9,028 bases of DNA, taken from NCBI RefSeq assembly GCF_000720475.1, contig NZ_JOAP01000096.1, positions 1 to 9,028 on the forward strand. Direction: 5' to 3'. The notes below the pieces were generated by a model that was given only the letters and a program-made list of their open reading frames with translations, made no database searches and had not been told where the DNA came from. The DNA comes from Streptomyces aureocirculatus. GTDB taxonomy: Bacteria; Actinomycetota; Actinomycetes; Streptomycetales; Streptomycetaceae. Below, piece after piece: positions 1-5,949 of this stretch; the stretch's first letter is position 1; each line of letters starts with the position of its first letter. A program made the translations under genes and the position numbers.

Positions 1-72
1 GCCCGGTGACCTGGTCTTCTTCAAGCTCGACGCGCGTACCAAGGAGCGGCTCGCCCACGTGGGGAGCTTCCT
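1..72. repeat. Inverted copy of an NlpC/P60 gene segment at the window edge
   Basis: Bases 1-72 are the reverse complement of 263-334, inside the NlpC/P60 gene, with 70 of 72 positions matching. The differences are at 54 (A in the gene strand, C here) and 66 (T in the gene strand, G here). Read on the plus strand it encodes a fragment beginning PGDLVFFKLDARTKERL, matching the gene, but with the active-site context DHVGIF changed to AHVGSF and a stop soon after. The repeat starts at the first base of the window and is not a separate gene. A fold-back or chimeric read at a contig end is the simplest explanation. A genuine inverted duplication is possible but less likely. Confidence 0.85.
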
Positions 73-91
73 GCCGCGGTAGCGGCGCAGG
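70..91 (-). terminator. Weak hairpin downstream of the NlpC/P60 gene
   Basis: About 27 nt after the NlpC/P60 stop codon the sequence can fold with CCGC pairing GCGG around a GGTA loop, extended by CCTG pairing CAGG across a 2-nt bulge. There is no clear U-run. The left foot overlaps the suspect inverted copy (1-72) by three bases, so the true downstream sequence may differ. It is a possible operon terminator only. Confidence 0.25.
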
Positions 92-117
92 AACGGGAAC
101 CCCCACCCGGCCGCGGG

Positions 118-1188
118 CTAGAGCCGCTTGGCGCTACGCAGAGCGGACGCGTAGTACCCGTTCCCGTCCAGACGGGACGTACCGCTCTTGTCCCCGATGG
201 TAGGCCCGTCGACCTCCTCCCGACTGGAGATGAAGATCTTGTGCCCCTCACCGTCGTGACCGAGGAAGATCCCCACGTGGTCGAGCCGCTCCTTGGTACG
301 CGCGTCGAGCTTGAAGAAGACCAGGTCACCGGGCTGGACGACGTCGATGCTCTTCGGCCGGTCCGCCGGGGCGACACCCTTGAGGGGAATGACCGGCGCA
401 CCGACCTTGCCGCGGGCCATGCCGTTGGCGGTACGGGGCAGCCCGTCACCGGAGAGGTCGTTGGCCATCAGCGGGAACCGGGCCCGGTAGCCGAACACGG
501 TCCGTACGAAGCCGGAGCAGTCGATGGCGCGCGCCCGCTTGGCCTCGGGCTGGATCGTCGTACCGTCCCGGAAGGTGTACGGGATGCCGAGGTAGTCGAA
601 GAAGTCGGACTGCTCCTCGCGCAGGTCGTTGCCCTCGCTGCCGTTGGGGTTCAACGGCCCGAAGCTGGCGTCACCGGCGTAGGCGATGCCCTCGTCGTCC
701 TTCTTGACCGGCGCCCCCTCCACGTACTGGAACGCGAAGGCGAAGATGTCGTCCTCCTCGCTGCCGGCGTACTGCTTGAACCAGTCCTTGAACCACTTCT
801 CCTTCTCGGCCCCCTGACGCCAGTTCTCCGGCATCAAACGCACCCAGTTGTCCGTGACGACCTTGGACTTGGTGTTGGTGGGCTCGGCGAAGGTACGGCT
901 CGGCCCGGAGAGCGTCGCCGTGCGGGCACCGTCCGTGAACGTGGCGAGGACCTTGCCGTCCTCGGTGCGCAGGACGGACCGGTCGGGGTTGCGAAGCCGC
1001 TCCCACTTCTGCTTCCCGTCGGCCTGCCCGGTGCCGTTGGTGAGGTCGGGCGTGTCGGTGACGGCCTGCACGGTGGGCGTCTTGTCCTGCTCGTCCTTGC
1101 GCAGTTCGACGGTCAGGTAGGTGCTGCCCGCGAGCAGGGCGAGAACGGTGACGGCGTGGAGTGCGGGGCGCTTCTTCTTGAGCGGCAT
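118..1188 (-). CDS. NlpC/P60 family cysteine peptidase, probable gamma-PGA or peptidoglycan hydrolase
   Basis: This 356-residue protein has a basic N-terminus (MPLKKKRP) and one hydrophobic segment at about 10-28, so it is membrane-anchored or secreted. Residues 35-215 form an unrecognised domain rich in charged and aromatic residues. The NlpC/P60 domain fills about 215-356. The catalytic Cys is in AIDCSGFVRTVFGYR (C224), the His in RLDHVGIFLG (H304), and H316 in HKIFISS is a likely third polar residue. NlpC/P60 enzymes cleave gamma-D-glutamyl bonds in peptidoglycan. Bacillus PgdS, encoded beside pgsBCA, uses this fold to cut gamma-PGA. Placement as last gene after pgsB and pgsC suggests polymer trimming or release, which is inference. 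The ATG start has GGAG six bases upstream and lies 14 bp after the pgsC stop. A cell-wall endopeptidase is the main alternative. Confidence 0.88.
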   Translation of the reverse strand: MPLKKKRPALHAVTVLALLAGSTYLTVELRKDEQDKTPTVQAVTDTPDLTNGTGQADGKQKWERLRNPDRSVLRTEDGKVLATFTDGARTATLSGPSRTFAEPTNTKSKVVTDNWVRLMPENWRQGAEKEKWFKDWFKQYAGSEEDDIFAFAFQYVEGAPVKKDDEGIAYAGDASFGPLNPNGSEGNDLREEQSDFFDYLGIPYTFRDGTTIQPEAKRARAIDCSGFVRTVFGYRARFPLMANDLSGDGLPRTANGMARGKVGAPVIPLKGVAPADRPKSIDVVQPGDLVFFKLDARTKERLDHVGIFLGHDGEGHKIFISSREEVDGPTIGDKSGTSRLDGNGYYASALRSAKRL

Positions 1189-1202
1189 GAGTGGCTCCGG
1201 AG

Positions 1203-1685
1203 TCAGGCGGACGGCATGAAGCCGAGGAGGATCCCGGCCGTGAGGACGACATAGGCCATGAGGGTCACCGAGCCCGTGGCGAGCAGGGTGGGGCCCTTGG
1301 GCTGGCGCACGAGCTGGTAGGCGATCAGACCGGGCACGATGAAGCCGAGGGTCTGGTTGCTGTACATGAGCGGGAACTCGATCGACAGGACGATCATCAC
1401 GGTGGCCTGGAGCACCACACCGGTCAGGACGACGGCGGCGAACAGGCGCTTGCCGTAGAGGATGACGAAGCGCTGCATCAGCAGCACGCAGACGTACGTC
1501 AGGACGGTGACGCCGACCACCATGGCGGCGCGCTGGAGGTCCTCGACGAGGGTCAGCGCCAGCCAGCCCGGCGTGATCATGCCGCCGGGCGACAGGTTCG
1601 TCGTCAAGTAGCAGACGAGCGAGAACAGCAGCCCGAGCGCGATACCGACCGCGGCGATCTCGGGGGTGAGGACGGACGGGATCAA
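1203..1685 (-). CDS. pgsC: PgsC/CapC, membrane subunit of poly-gamma-glutamate synthase
   Basis: This is a small, very hydrophobic protein of 160 residues, close to the roughly 150 of Bacillus PgsC. About five membrane segments are visible, near residues 8-28, 54-72, 82-102, 111-127 and 133-156. The N-terminus IPSVLTPEIAAVGIALG and the SPGGMITPGWLAL motif after the first segment are typical of the PgsC/CapC family. PgsC forms the membrane complex with PgsB that builds gamma-linked glutamate chains. I choose the TTG start at 1685: AGGAG lies seven bases upstream, family members begin near this IPSVLTPEI motif, and TTG overlaps the pgsB stop as TTGA, implying coupled translation. An in-frame ATG at 1709 would add eight residues (MAQPRRAA) inside the pgsB coding end and lacks support. 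The product could be another gamma-linked polyamide. Confidence 0.93.
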   Translation of the reverse strand: MIPSVLTPEIAAVGIALGLLFSLVCYLTTNLSPGGMITPGWLALTLVEDLQRAAMVVGVTVLTYVCVLLMQRFVILYGKRLFAAVVLTGVVLQATVMIVLSIEFPLMYSNQTLGFIVPGLIAYQLVRQPKGPTLLATGSVTLMAYVVLTAGILLGFMPSA

Positions 1686-3436
1686 CGCTGCTCTCCTGGG
1701 CTGTGCCACTGCTGGGTTTCATCCGCGGCGGGCGGGGCGGGCTGGACACGCGGCTCGAACAGGCCGCGCTGTGCGGGAGGTTGCTGCTGTGCGGACGGGC
1801 CCGACTGTGCAGACGAGTCCTGGTGTACCTGTGGTTGCGTCTCGTGCGGTGCCTGATACGTCTGGTGCTGCGCGTACGGGTCGTGCTGGGCGTGCTGGCC
1901 GTAGGCGTCGTAGGAGCCCTGGGTGCCGTAGGAGCCCTGGGTGCCGTAGGAGCCGTGGTTCTCGTACGGAGCCTGGGCTCCCTGCCCCGCGTACGGGTCG
2001 TGGGCCGTGTGCTGGCCCTGGTGCTGGCCCTGGTACGCGCCCTGGTAGGAGCCCTGCGCCGCGTACGGGTCCTGCGCGGCGTGGGTGTTGGCGAACTGCG
2101 CCGGGACCTGGTGCGACGCCGTGTTGTACCGGCTCTCGTACGCCTCCGGGTAGTGCTGGTACGGGTCGAGGTGCGGCTCGTACAGATGGTGGCTGCCGGT
2201 CGTCTCGTTGGCCGGATCACCGGCGGGGGCGGCCGGGGACGCCGGGTCCTCGCTCTCGTCGGCGGGGAGTTCGGCGAGGTGCTCCAGGAGCAGCTCGCCC
2301 TGGCCGTGGATGTTGCCGATGGCCACGAGCGAGGATTCGGCGCCGAGCTGCCCGAGCAACTGGCCCATGAACTCCTCCGGGTCGCGCTTGTCGCCGCCGA
2401 GGTCCACGGCGCGCGAGCGCCACTCGGTGGGGATGGCGTCGATGGCGGACTTGGCGGGGTGGCCGATGACGAAGACCTTGTCCGGCTTGAGGTCCGGGAT
2501 GATCTCGCCCATCTGGCCGTTGCGCTCGACGCGGTCGGGACGGCAGTTGATGACCACGTTCAGGGGGCGGTGGATGGCGCCGAGGTCGAGCAACTGGTTG
2601 ATGTTCATCAGCGTCGACTCGGGGTCGTTGGCCGCGAAGACATTGGCGAAGCGGAGCTTCTTGCCCTCCTCGGTGACGTACCGCTCGACGGAGAGCACAC
2701 CGGGGTCCGGCGGCGCGTCGTACATGCCCTGGAGGGCGACCTCGCGGCCCACGCCGAGGAGCTCGGCGACCTTCAGGGCGATCGCCACGTTCTCCTTGAA
2801 GGTGAACCAACTGAAGCCGCGCAGCTCCTCGTCGGACACCGTCTCCGGGTCGGCGTAGACGAGCTCGCAGTTCCGCGACTCGGCCTCCTGCTTGAGGATG
2901 TCGAAGCGGTCCTTCTCGGCCGTCACGCAGATGCCGTTCTCCGGCATGGAGCGGGACAGCGAGCGCGCCACGTCGTCCAGGGTGGGGCCCATCTCGGCGA
3001 GGTGGTCCTCACGGACGTTGCAGAGCACGCCGATGGTGGAGCGGATCAGCTTGGACTGGTTGATCTCCTGGAGGGCGGGCATGACCGCCATGCACTCGAT
3101 GACCAGCGCGTCCGGGTTGTACGCCGCCGCGCGGCGCACGATGCCTATCTGCTCCACCACGTTGGCGATGCCGAACTTGCGGTAGACCGGCTCCTCGGTG
3201 GCGTCGGGGTGGATGAAGCGGGCGGCGGTGCCGGTGGTCTTGGCGACCGTGGTGAGGTCGCCGCCGCGCAGTGCGCCGGCGCACAGGCGGGTGATGGAGC
3301 TCTTGCCGCGGATGCCGTTGACCAGCACCCGCGACGGTATGTGTTCCAGGTTGGTGAAGTGCCGCCGCTGCTCGATCACTCCCGCGATCAGCAGCACGGC
3401 ACAGCACACCACCAGGACGGTGAAGAGGAAGAGCAC
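1682..3436 (-). CDS. pgsB: PgsB/CapB, ATP-dependent poly-gamma-glutamate synthase ligase with a long low-complexity tail
   Basis: The first 390 or so residues of this 584-residue protein match the PgsB/CapB family, which is related to Mur ligases and folylpolyglutamate synthase and joins glutamates through the gamma-carboxyl using ATP. Residues 1-20 form a membrane anchor. The P-loop is NGIRGKSSITR (about 40-50). IECMAVMPALQEINQ (113-127), CNVREDHLAEMG (139-150) and NIHGQGE (375-381) are further recognisable blocks. Bacillus PgsB is about 393 residues. Here about 190 more follow (391-584), rich in Q, H, Y, G and P, with almost no lysine. The GTG start has AAGGAA about ten bases upstream and lies six bases after the preceding gene's stop. 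The end overlaps pgsC. The exact polymer (glutamate or a related amino acid) cannot be read from sequence. Confidence 0.95.
   Translation of the reverse strand: MLFLFTVLVVCCAVLLIAGVIEQRRHFTNLEHIPSRVLVNGIRGKSSITRLCAGALRGGDLTTVAKTTGTAARFIHPDATEEPVYRKFGIANVVEQIGIVRRAAAYNPDALVIECMAVMPALQEINQSKLIRSTIGVLCNVREDHLAEMGPTLDDVARSLSRSMPENGICVTAEKDRFDILKQEAESRNCELVYADPETVSDEELRGFSWFTFKENVAIALKVAELLGVGREVALQGMYDAPPDPGVLSVERYVTEEGKKLRFANVFAANDPESTLMNINQLLDLGAIHRPLNVVINCRPDRVERNGQMGEIIPDLKPDKVFVIGHPAKSAIDAIPTEWRSRAVDLGGDKRDPEEFMGQLLGQLGAESSLVAIGNIHGQGELLLEHLAELPADESEDPASPAAPAGDPANETTGSHHLYEPHLDPYQHYPEAYESRYNTASHQVPAQFANTHAAQDPYAAQGSYQGAYQGQHQGQHTAHDPYAGQGAQAPYENHGSYGTQGSYGTQGSYDAYGQHAQHDPYAQHQTYQAPHETQPQVHQDSSAQSGPSAQQQPPAQRGLFEPRVQPAPPAADETQQWHSPGEQR
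1685..2266 (-). other. Q/H/Y/G-rich low-complexity C-terminal tail of PgsB
   Basis: This stretch encodes PgsB residues 391-584, beyond the normal end of the family. By hand count it holds about 31 Gln, 16 Tyr and 16 His, with no Lys seen. It contains short repeats: GSYGTQ twice followed by GSYDAYG, DPYA three times (about 456, 480 and 519) and GQHQGQH. It begins with an acidic/proline linker (DESEDPASPAAPAGDPA). Composition resembles prion-like or adhesive disordered segments. The reading frame stays open with ordinary third-position G/C bias, so the tail is probably translated. Confidence 0.85.
1910..1954 (-). repeat. Tandem 18-bp coding repeat in the PgsB tail
   Basis: An 18-bp unit encoding GSYGTQ occurs twice in tandem and is followed by a third partial unit (GSY). 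The repeat is in frame and could change length by slippage without a frameshift. Confidence 0.8.
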
Positions 3437-3442
3437 GGCGGT

Positions 3443-5671
3443 TCAGTTCCTTCCGGCGAGACCGGCGCTCGCGCCGTCCCGCTTGCGCTGCGCACTGGAC
3501 GGCATCTGCTGCCTGATCAGTTCGAGGCTGCGGGTGACGGCTCCGACCTCGTCGTGGTGGACCGGGTACAGGACGGTCTTGCGGTCTCCGTCGGCCAGTG
3601 CCTCCGACTGGTCGGCGAGCTTGCGCAGCGGCCGCACCACGATGATGTGCAGCCAGCCGAGACAGGCCACGGCCGCCGTGGCCCCGAGCATGCCCGCGAG
3701 GACCGTGCGGTTCTGCAGGGTGTACTCGGGGATGGAGAGGGCGGACGCGGGCTGCCAACTGACGACGGTCCAGCCCAACTGCTCGGCCACGCCGCCACCG
3801 GCGAACGGGGCGGCGGCGGCGATCTGGATGTCATCGCCGTCGCGGTACAGCACGCCGCTGGGCCGCGGCTTGTTGCCGACCTTCTGGCTGGTGCCCTTCA
3901 CGAGCCCGTCCAGGCGACCGCTCGGCAGCCCCTGGAACTCACGGTAGCCGGTGTTGCCGCCGACAATCTTACGGTCCTTGTCGACGACCCGCACCGAACC
4001 GAGGCCGGGCCGCTTGAGCAGCGAGTTGAGGAACTCGATGCGGAACTCGCCCACCACGGCGGCGCCCTGGCGTCCGGACAGCTCGGCGGTGCCGATGATC
4101 ACCGGCTCCTTGCCGTCCTCGTCGATCACCCGGACCTGCTGCTCGGACGGCTTGTCACCGACACCGCGCGGGTCGCCGCCGGCCCTGGCGAGAACCTCGC
4201 CCTTGCTGTCGAGGACGTACAGGGACCGATAGCGCGAGTGCTGGTTCAGGGTGCTGTCGAGGACCTTCTCCATGTCCGAGGGGTCGGTCTTGGCGCCGAT
4301 CAGCGAGGCGACCGAGGTGAGGTCGGCGTGGCCCTCGTTGAGCGCGCGGCGGACCCGGTCGGAGAGGGTGTCGGTGCGCTCGCGCTGGTCGTTGATCATC
4401 TGCTGCGGCACCTGGACACTGTCACCGGGCCGGTTGAGCATGAGCAGCAGCGGTCCCGCCCACAGGAGCAGCAGCACGCCGGCGACCGCGACCAGGGTCC
4501 GGCTGCCGAACCTGCTGCGCTTGGCGGGGACCTTCGCGGCAGGTTCGCCGAGCAACTGGCGGCGCAGTCGCTCCAGGGCCGCGCCGATGCGGGCGGCCTC
4601 ACCGTACTTGGGCACGGACACCGGGCGGTTGAGGTCGCCGCGGGTGAGCCTGCGGCTCTCCAGGAACAGCCGGATCAGCGGGCGCTGCACGGTGCGCAGG
4701 AGCCAGAAGACGGTCAGGCCGCCGATCAGGAGCAGCGCGCCGGCCGCGAGCAGGCCGAAGGCGGAGCTGGTGGTGCGCTTGGAGTCCTCGGCGACCGGGA
4801 CCATGGCGACGACGCTGAGGCCGAGCCGGGTGGCCACGGTGGACTCGCCGGCCTCGGGGGCGGCGAGCGAGGCATAGCCCGCGACGGCGCGCTCGCCGTC
4901 GTGGCGGTCGCCGATCAGATGGCCGCTGACGCCGAGGTAGCCGCCGGAGCCGGGTTCCTTGGAGAGCAGCGGGTGGCTGCGGGACTTCTTCGCGGCGGTC
5001 TCCGCGAACATCTTGAGCTGGTTGTTGGAGGCCTTGACCTCGGCCTGCTCCTCTTCGGTGCTGACCTGCTCGGGCTCGGGGATGCCGTCGGTGCTGAGCA
5101 CCTTGCCGTCCTCGCCGACGACCGCGATGGAGCGGAAGTTGCCGAGGCTGATGCCCGGGAAGCGCAGGCTGCTCGACGCCACCAGGAGCTGCTGCGGCTG
5201 CCCCTTCCAGGCCAGGACGGAGAAGGTGAGCAGTCGGGTCTCGCCGTTCTCCAGGCGCACCATGCGCGGGTCGAGTCCGTGGTCGCCGCTCAGCTTCGAG
5301 CGGTCGATCGCGGCCAGCGGCACGTTCTCACCGCGCGCGGCCATCAGTTTGCCGGAGCGGATCTCGACGACGGCGGTGCCCATCCACTTCTGGTAGACGC
5401 TGCCGATCTTGTCGAGTACGGCGTCGGCGGGCACCGGGTCGGCGGCGTTGAACAGGTCCGCGGTCCGGGTGAGGTCGGTGACGCTCTCGTCGATGGAGGC
5501 GCGCAGGGCGATGGCGCCGTCCTCGGCGAAGTGCTGCTGGGACGACTTGACGGCCTTGGGGACGGCCTCCTGGCCGACGCGGCCGAGGGTGAGGGCGGTG
5601 ACGCCCGCCAGGGCAAGGAGCAGAACCGACAGCACGGCTATCGGGGGCCGGATGCCTCCGATGAGTGACAT
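3443..5671 (-). CDS. Membrane protein with two tandem Cache-like/HAMP sensor modules and no output domain
   Basis: From ATG 5671 this protein has 742 residues in a duplicated layout. Module 1 has a membrane segment (about 8-30), an extracellular region (31-302), a membrane segment (303-326) and HAMP (about 327-375, with RPLIRLFLESRRLTRGDL). Module 2 repeats this: membrane segment (390-412), extracellular region (413-655), membrane segment (656-678) and HAMP (679-725, with RPLRKLADQSEALADGD and HHDEVGAV). Extracellular strands such as SIAVVGEDGKVLS and SLYVLDSKGEVLA look like PAS/Cache folds. No kinase, cyclase, phosphatase or methyl-accepting domain follows; the protein ends about 17 residues after HAMP 2. 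It lies six bases upstream of pgsB, suggesting sensing or assembly for polymer synthesis. ATG has GAAGGA five bases upstream. A TTG at 5722, behind a stronger AGGAGAGGAG, would add 17 mostly basic residues and is a serious alternative. Confidence 0.85.
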   Translation of the reverse strand: MSLIGGIRPPIAVLSVLLLALAGVTALTLGRVGQEAVPKAVKSSQQHFAEDGAIALRASIDESVTDLTRTADLFNAADPVPADAVLDKIGSVYQKWMGTAVVEIRSGKLMAARGENVPLAAIDRSKLSGDHGLDPRMVRLENGETRLLTFSVLAWKGQPQQLLVASSSLRFPGISLGNFRSIAVVGEDGKVLSTDGIPEPEQVSTEEEQAEVKASNNQLKMFAETAAKKSRSHPLLSKEPGSGGYLGVSGHLIGDRHDGERAVAGYASLAAPEAGESTVATRLGLSVVAMVPVAEDSKRTTSSAFGLLAAGALLLIGGLTVFWLLRTVQRPLIRLFLESRRLTRGDLNRPVSVPKYGEAARIGAALERLRRQLLGEPAAKVPAKRSRFGSRTLVAVAGVLLLLWAGPLLLMLNRPGDSVQVPQQMINDQRERTDTLSDRVRRALNEGHADLTSVASLIGAKTDPSDMEKVLDSTLNQHSRYRSLYVLDSKGEVLARAGGDPRGVGDKPSEQQVRVIDEDGKEPVIIGTAELSGRQGAAVVGEFRIEFLNSLLKRPGLGSVRVVDKDRKIVGGNTGYREFQGLPSGRLDGLVKGTSQKVGNKPRPSGVLYRDGDDIQIAAAAPFAGGGVAEQLGWTVVSWQPASALSIPEYTLQNRTVLAGMLGATAAVACLGWLHIIVVRPLRKLADQSEALADGDRKTVLYPVHHDEVGAVTRSLELIRQQMPSSAQRKRDGASAGLAGRN

Positions 5672-5674
5672 GTC

Positions 5675-5719
5675 GGTCCTTCGGCGGACCTTGTGCCGCC
5701 GCTTCGTGGGCGAAGCGGC
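5675..5719 (-). promoter_or_regulatory. Two consecutive hairpins just upstream of ATG 5671, one covering its ribosome binding site
   Basis: On the minus-strand RNA the first hairpin (5719-5698) is a perfect 9-bp stem, GCCGCTTCG with CGAAGCGGC, around a CCCA loop. The second (5690-5675) is GGTCC with GGACC around GCCGAA. Its loop and 3' stem contain the GAAGGA Shine-Dalgarno sequence of ATG 5671. If translation starts at ATG 5671, the second hairpin would limit initiation. If it starts at TTG 5722, both lie inside the first codons. Structure is read directly; the regulatory role is inference. Confidence 0.5.
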
Positions 5720-5738
5720 CAAGGGGTGCTCCTCTCCT
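5720..5738 (-). promoter_or_regulatory. Strong Shine-Dalgarno sequence with an in-frame TTG, alternative start of the sensor gene
   Basis: AGGAGAGGAG (5729-5738) sits exactly six bases before TTG (5720-5722), in frame with ATG 5671. The 17 codons between are stop-free and mostly end in G or C. They encode a basic segment (PTKRRHKVRRR) that would fit a cytoplasmic N-terminus before the first membrane helix. This is the better ribosome binding site of the two, but TTG is the rarer start codon. Confidence 0.5.
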
Positions 5739-5740
5739 GG

Positions 5741-5770
5741 AGTGACACGAAGTGACACTGGGGTGACGCG
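5741..5770. promoter_or_regulatory. Three 10-bp-phased direct repeats upstream of the sensor-pgsBC operon
   Basis: Three consecutive decamers, agtgacacga, agtgacactg and gggtgacgcg, share the core GTGAC at an exact 10-bp spacing, one helical turn. They lie just upstream of the strong ribosome binding site at 5729-5738. Helically phased direct repeats are typical of activator or response-regulator sites near promoters. No factor can be named from the sequence. Confidence 0.45.
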
Positions 5771-5782
5771 GGCAAGGGGTTG

Positions 5783-5796
5783 CGCGCCGCGGCGCG
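5783..5796. promoter_or_regulatory. 14-bp perfect palindrome in the operon leader
   Basis: CGCGCCGCGGCGCG is self-complementary over 14 bp. It lies between the phased direct repeats and the inverted repeat at 5824-5838. In such GC-rich DNA a palindrome made only of G and C may be chance. Confidence 0.25.
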
Positions 5797-5823
5797 TGTT
5801 TGGCGCACGGGTGCGATCGGAAT

Positions 5824-5838
5824 GTCATGACCCATGAC
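5824..5838. promoter_or_regulatory. Inverted repeat GTCATG-ACC-CATGAC, candidate operator
   Basis: Two perfect 6-bp arms are separated by 3 bp, about 155 bp upstream of ATG 5671. The arms are of mixed composition in a GC-rich background, so chance is less likely than for the nearby G/C-only palindrome. A dimeric repressor site is plausible. I could not identify a convincing -35/-10 pair beside it. Confidence 0.4.
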
Positions 5839-5903
5839 GGGTCCGGATGGATGTACGAACGCGGCGAAGTGTGAGCCAGATCAAAGATCCACTTTGTTTG
5901 GGA

Positions 5904-5917
5904 GCGGCGAAGGCCGC
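5904..5917 (-). terminator. Possible weak terminator after the CapA gene
   Basis: About 33 nt downstream of the CapA stop, GCGGC and GCCGC pair around a 4-nt loop (CTTC on the transcript strand). There is no U-run after it. A second small dyad, GATC-AAA-GATC (5879-5889), lies just beyond. Termination would be partial at best, so some read-through into the sensor gene is possible. The remaining bases up to the inverted repeat at 5824 show nothing I can assign. Confidence 0.25.
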
Positions 5918-5949
5918 CAGTCCTGCCGCCAGGTGTTCTTCAAAGGTTC

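Noticed and set aside
241..1254. A 337-codon open frame on the plus strand
   Set aside because: It is antisense to the NlpC/P60 gene, which has intact catalytic motifs. There is no recognisable domain or ribosome binding site.
1203..1709. Longer PgsC from ATG 1709
   Set aside because: The extra eight residues overlap the pgsB end, while the TTG at 1685 has a well-spaced AGGAG and matches the family N-terminus.
1910..2080. Short repeats resembling a CRISPR-like or satellite array
   Set aside because: They are in-frame coding repeats of the PgsB tail (GSYGTQ and DPYA units), with no uniform spacers.
118..2220. A 700-codon minus-strand frame that includes the NlpC/P60 protein
   Set aside because: The upstream 344 codons are an Arg/Thr/Pro-rich shadow of pgsB and pgsC. 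The real start is the ATG at 1188, with GGAG and a hydrophobic anchor.
1703..5668. A 1321-codon open frame on the plus strand
   Set aside because: It lies antisense to pgsB and the sensor gene, both with clear family motifs. Its composition (L, V, G, R, D, E-rich without domains) is the usual shadow frame in high-GC coding DNA.
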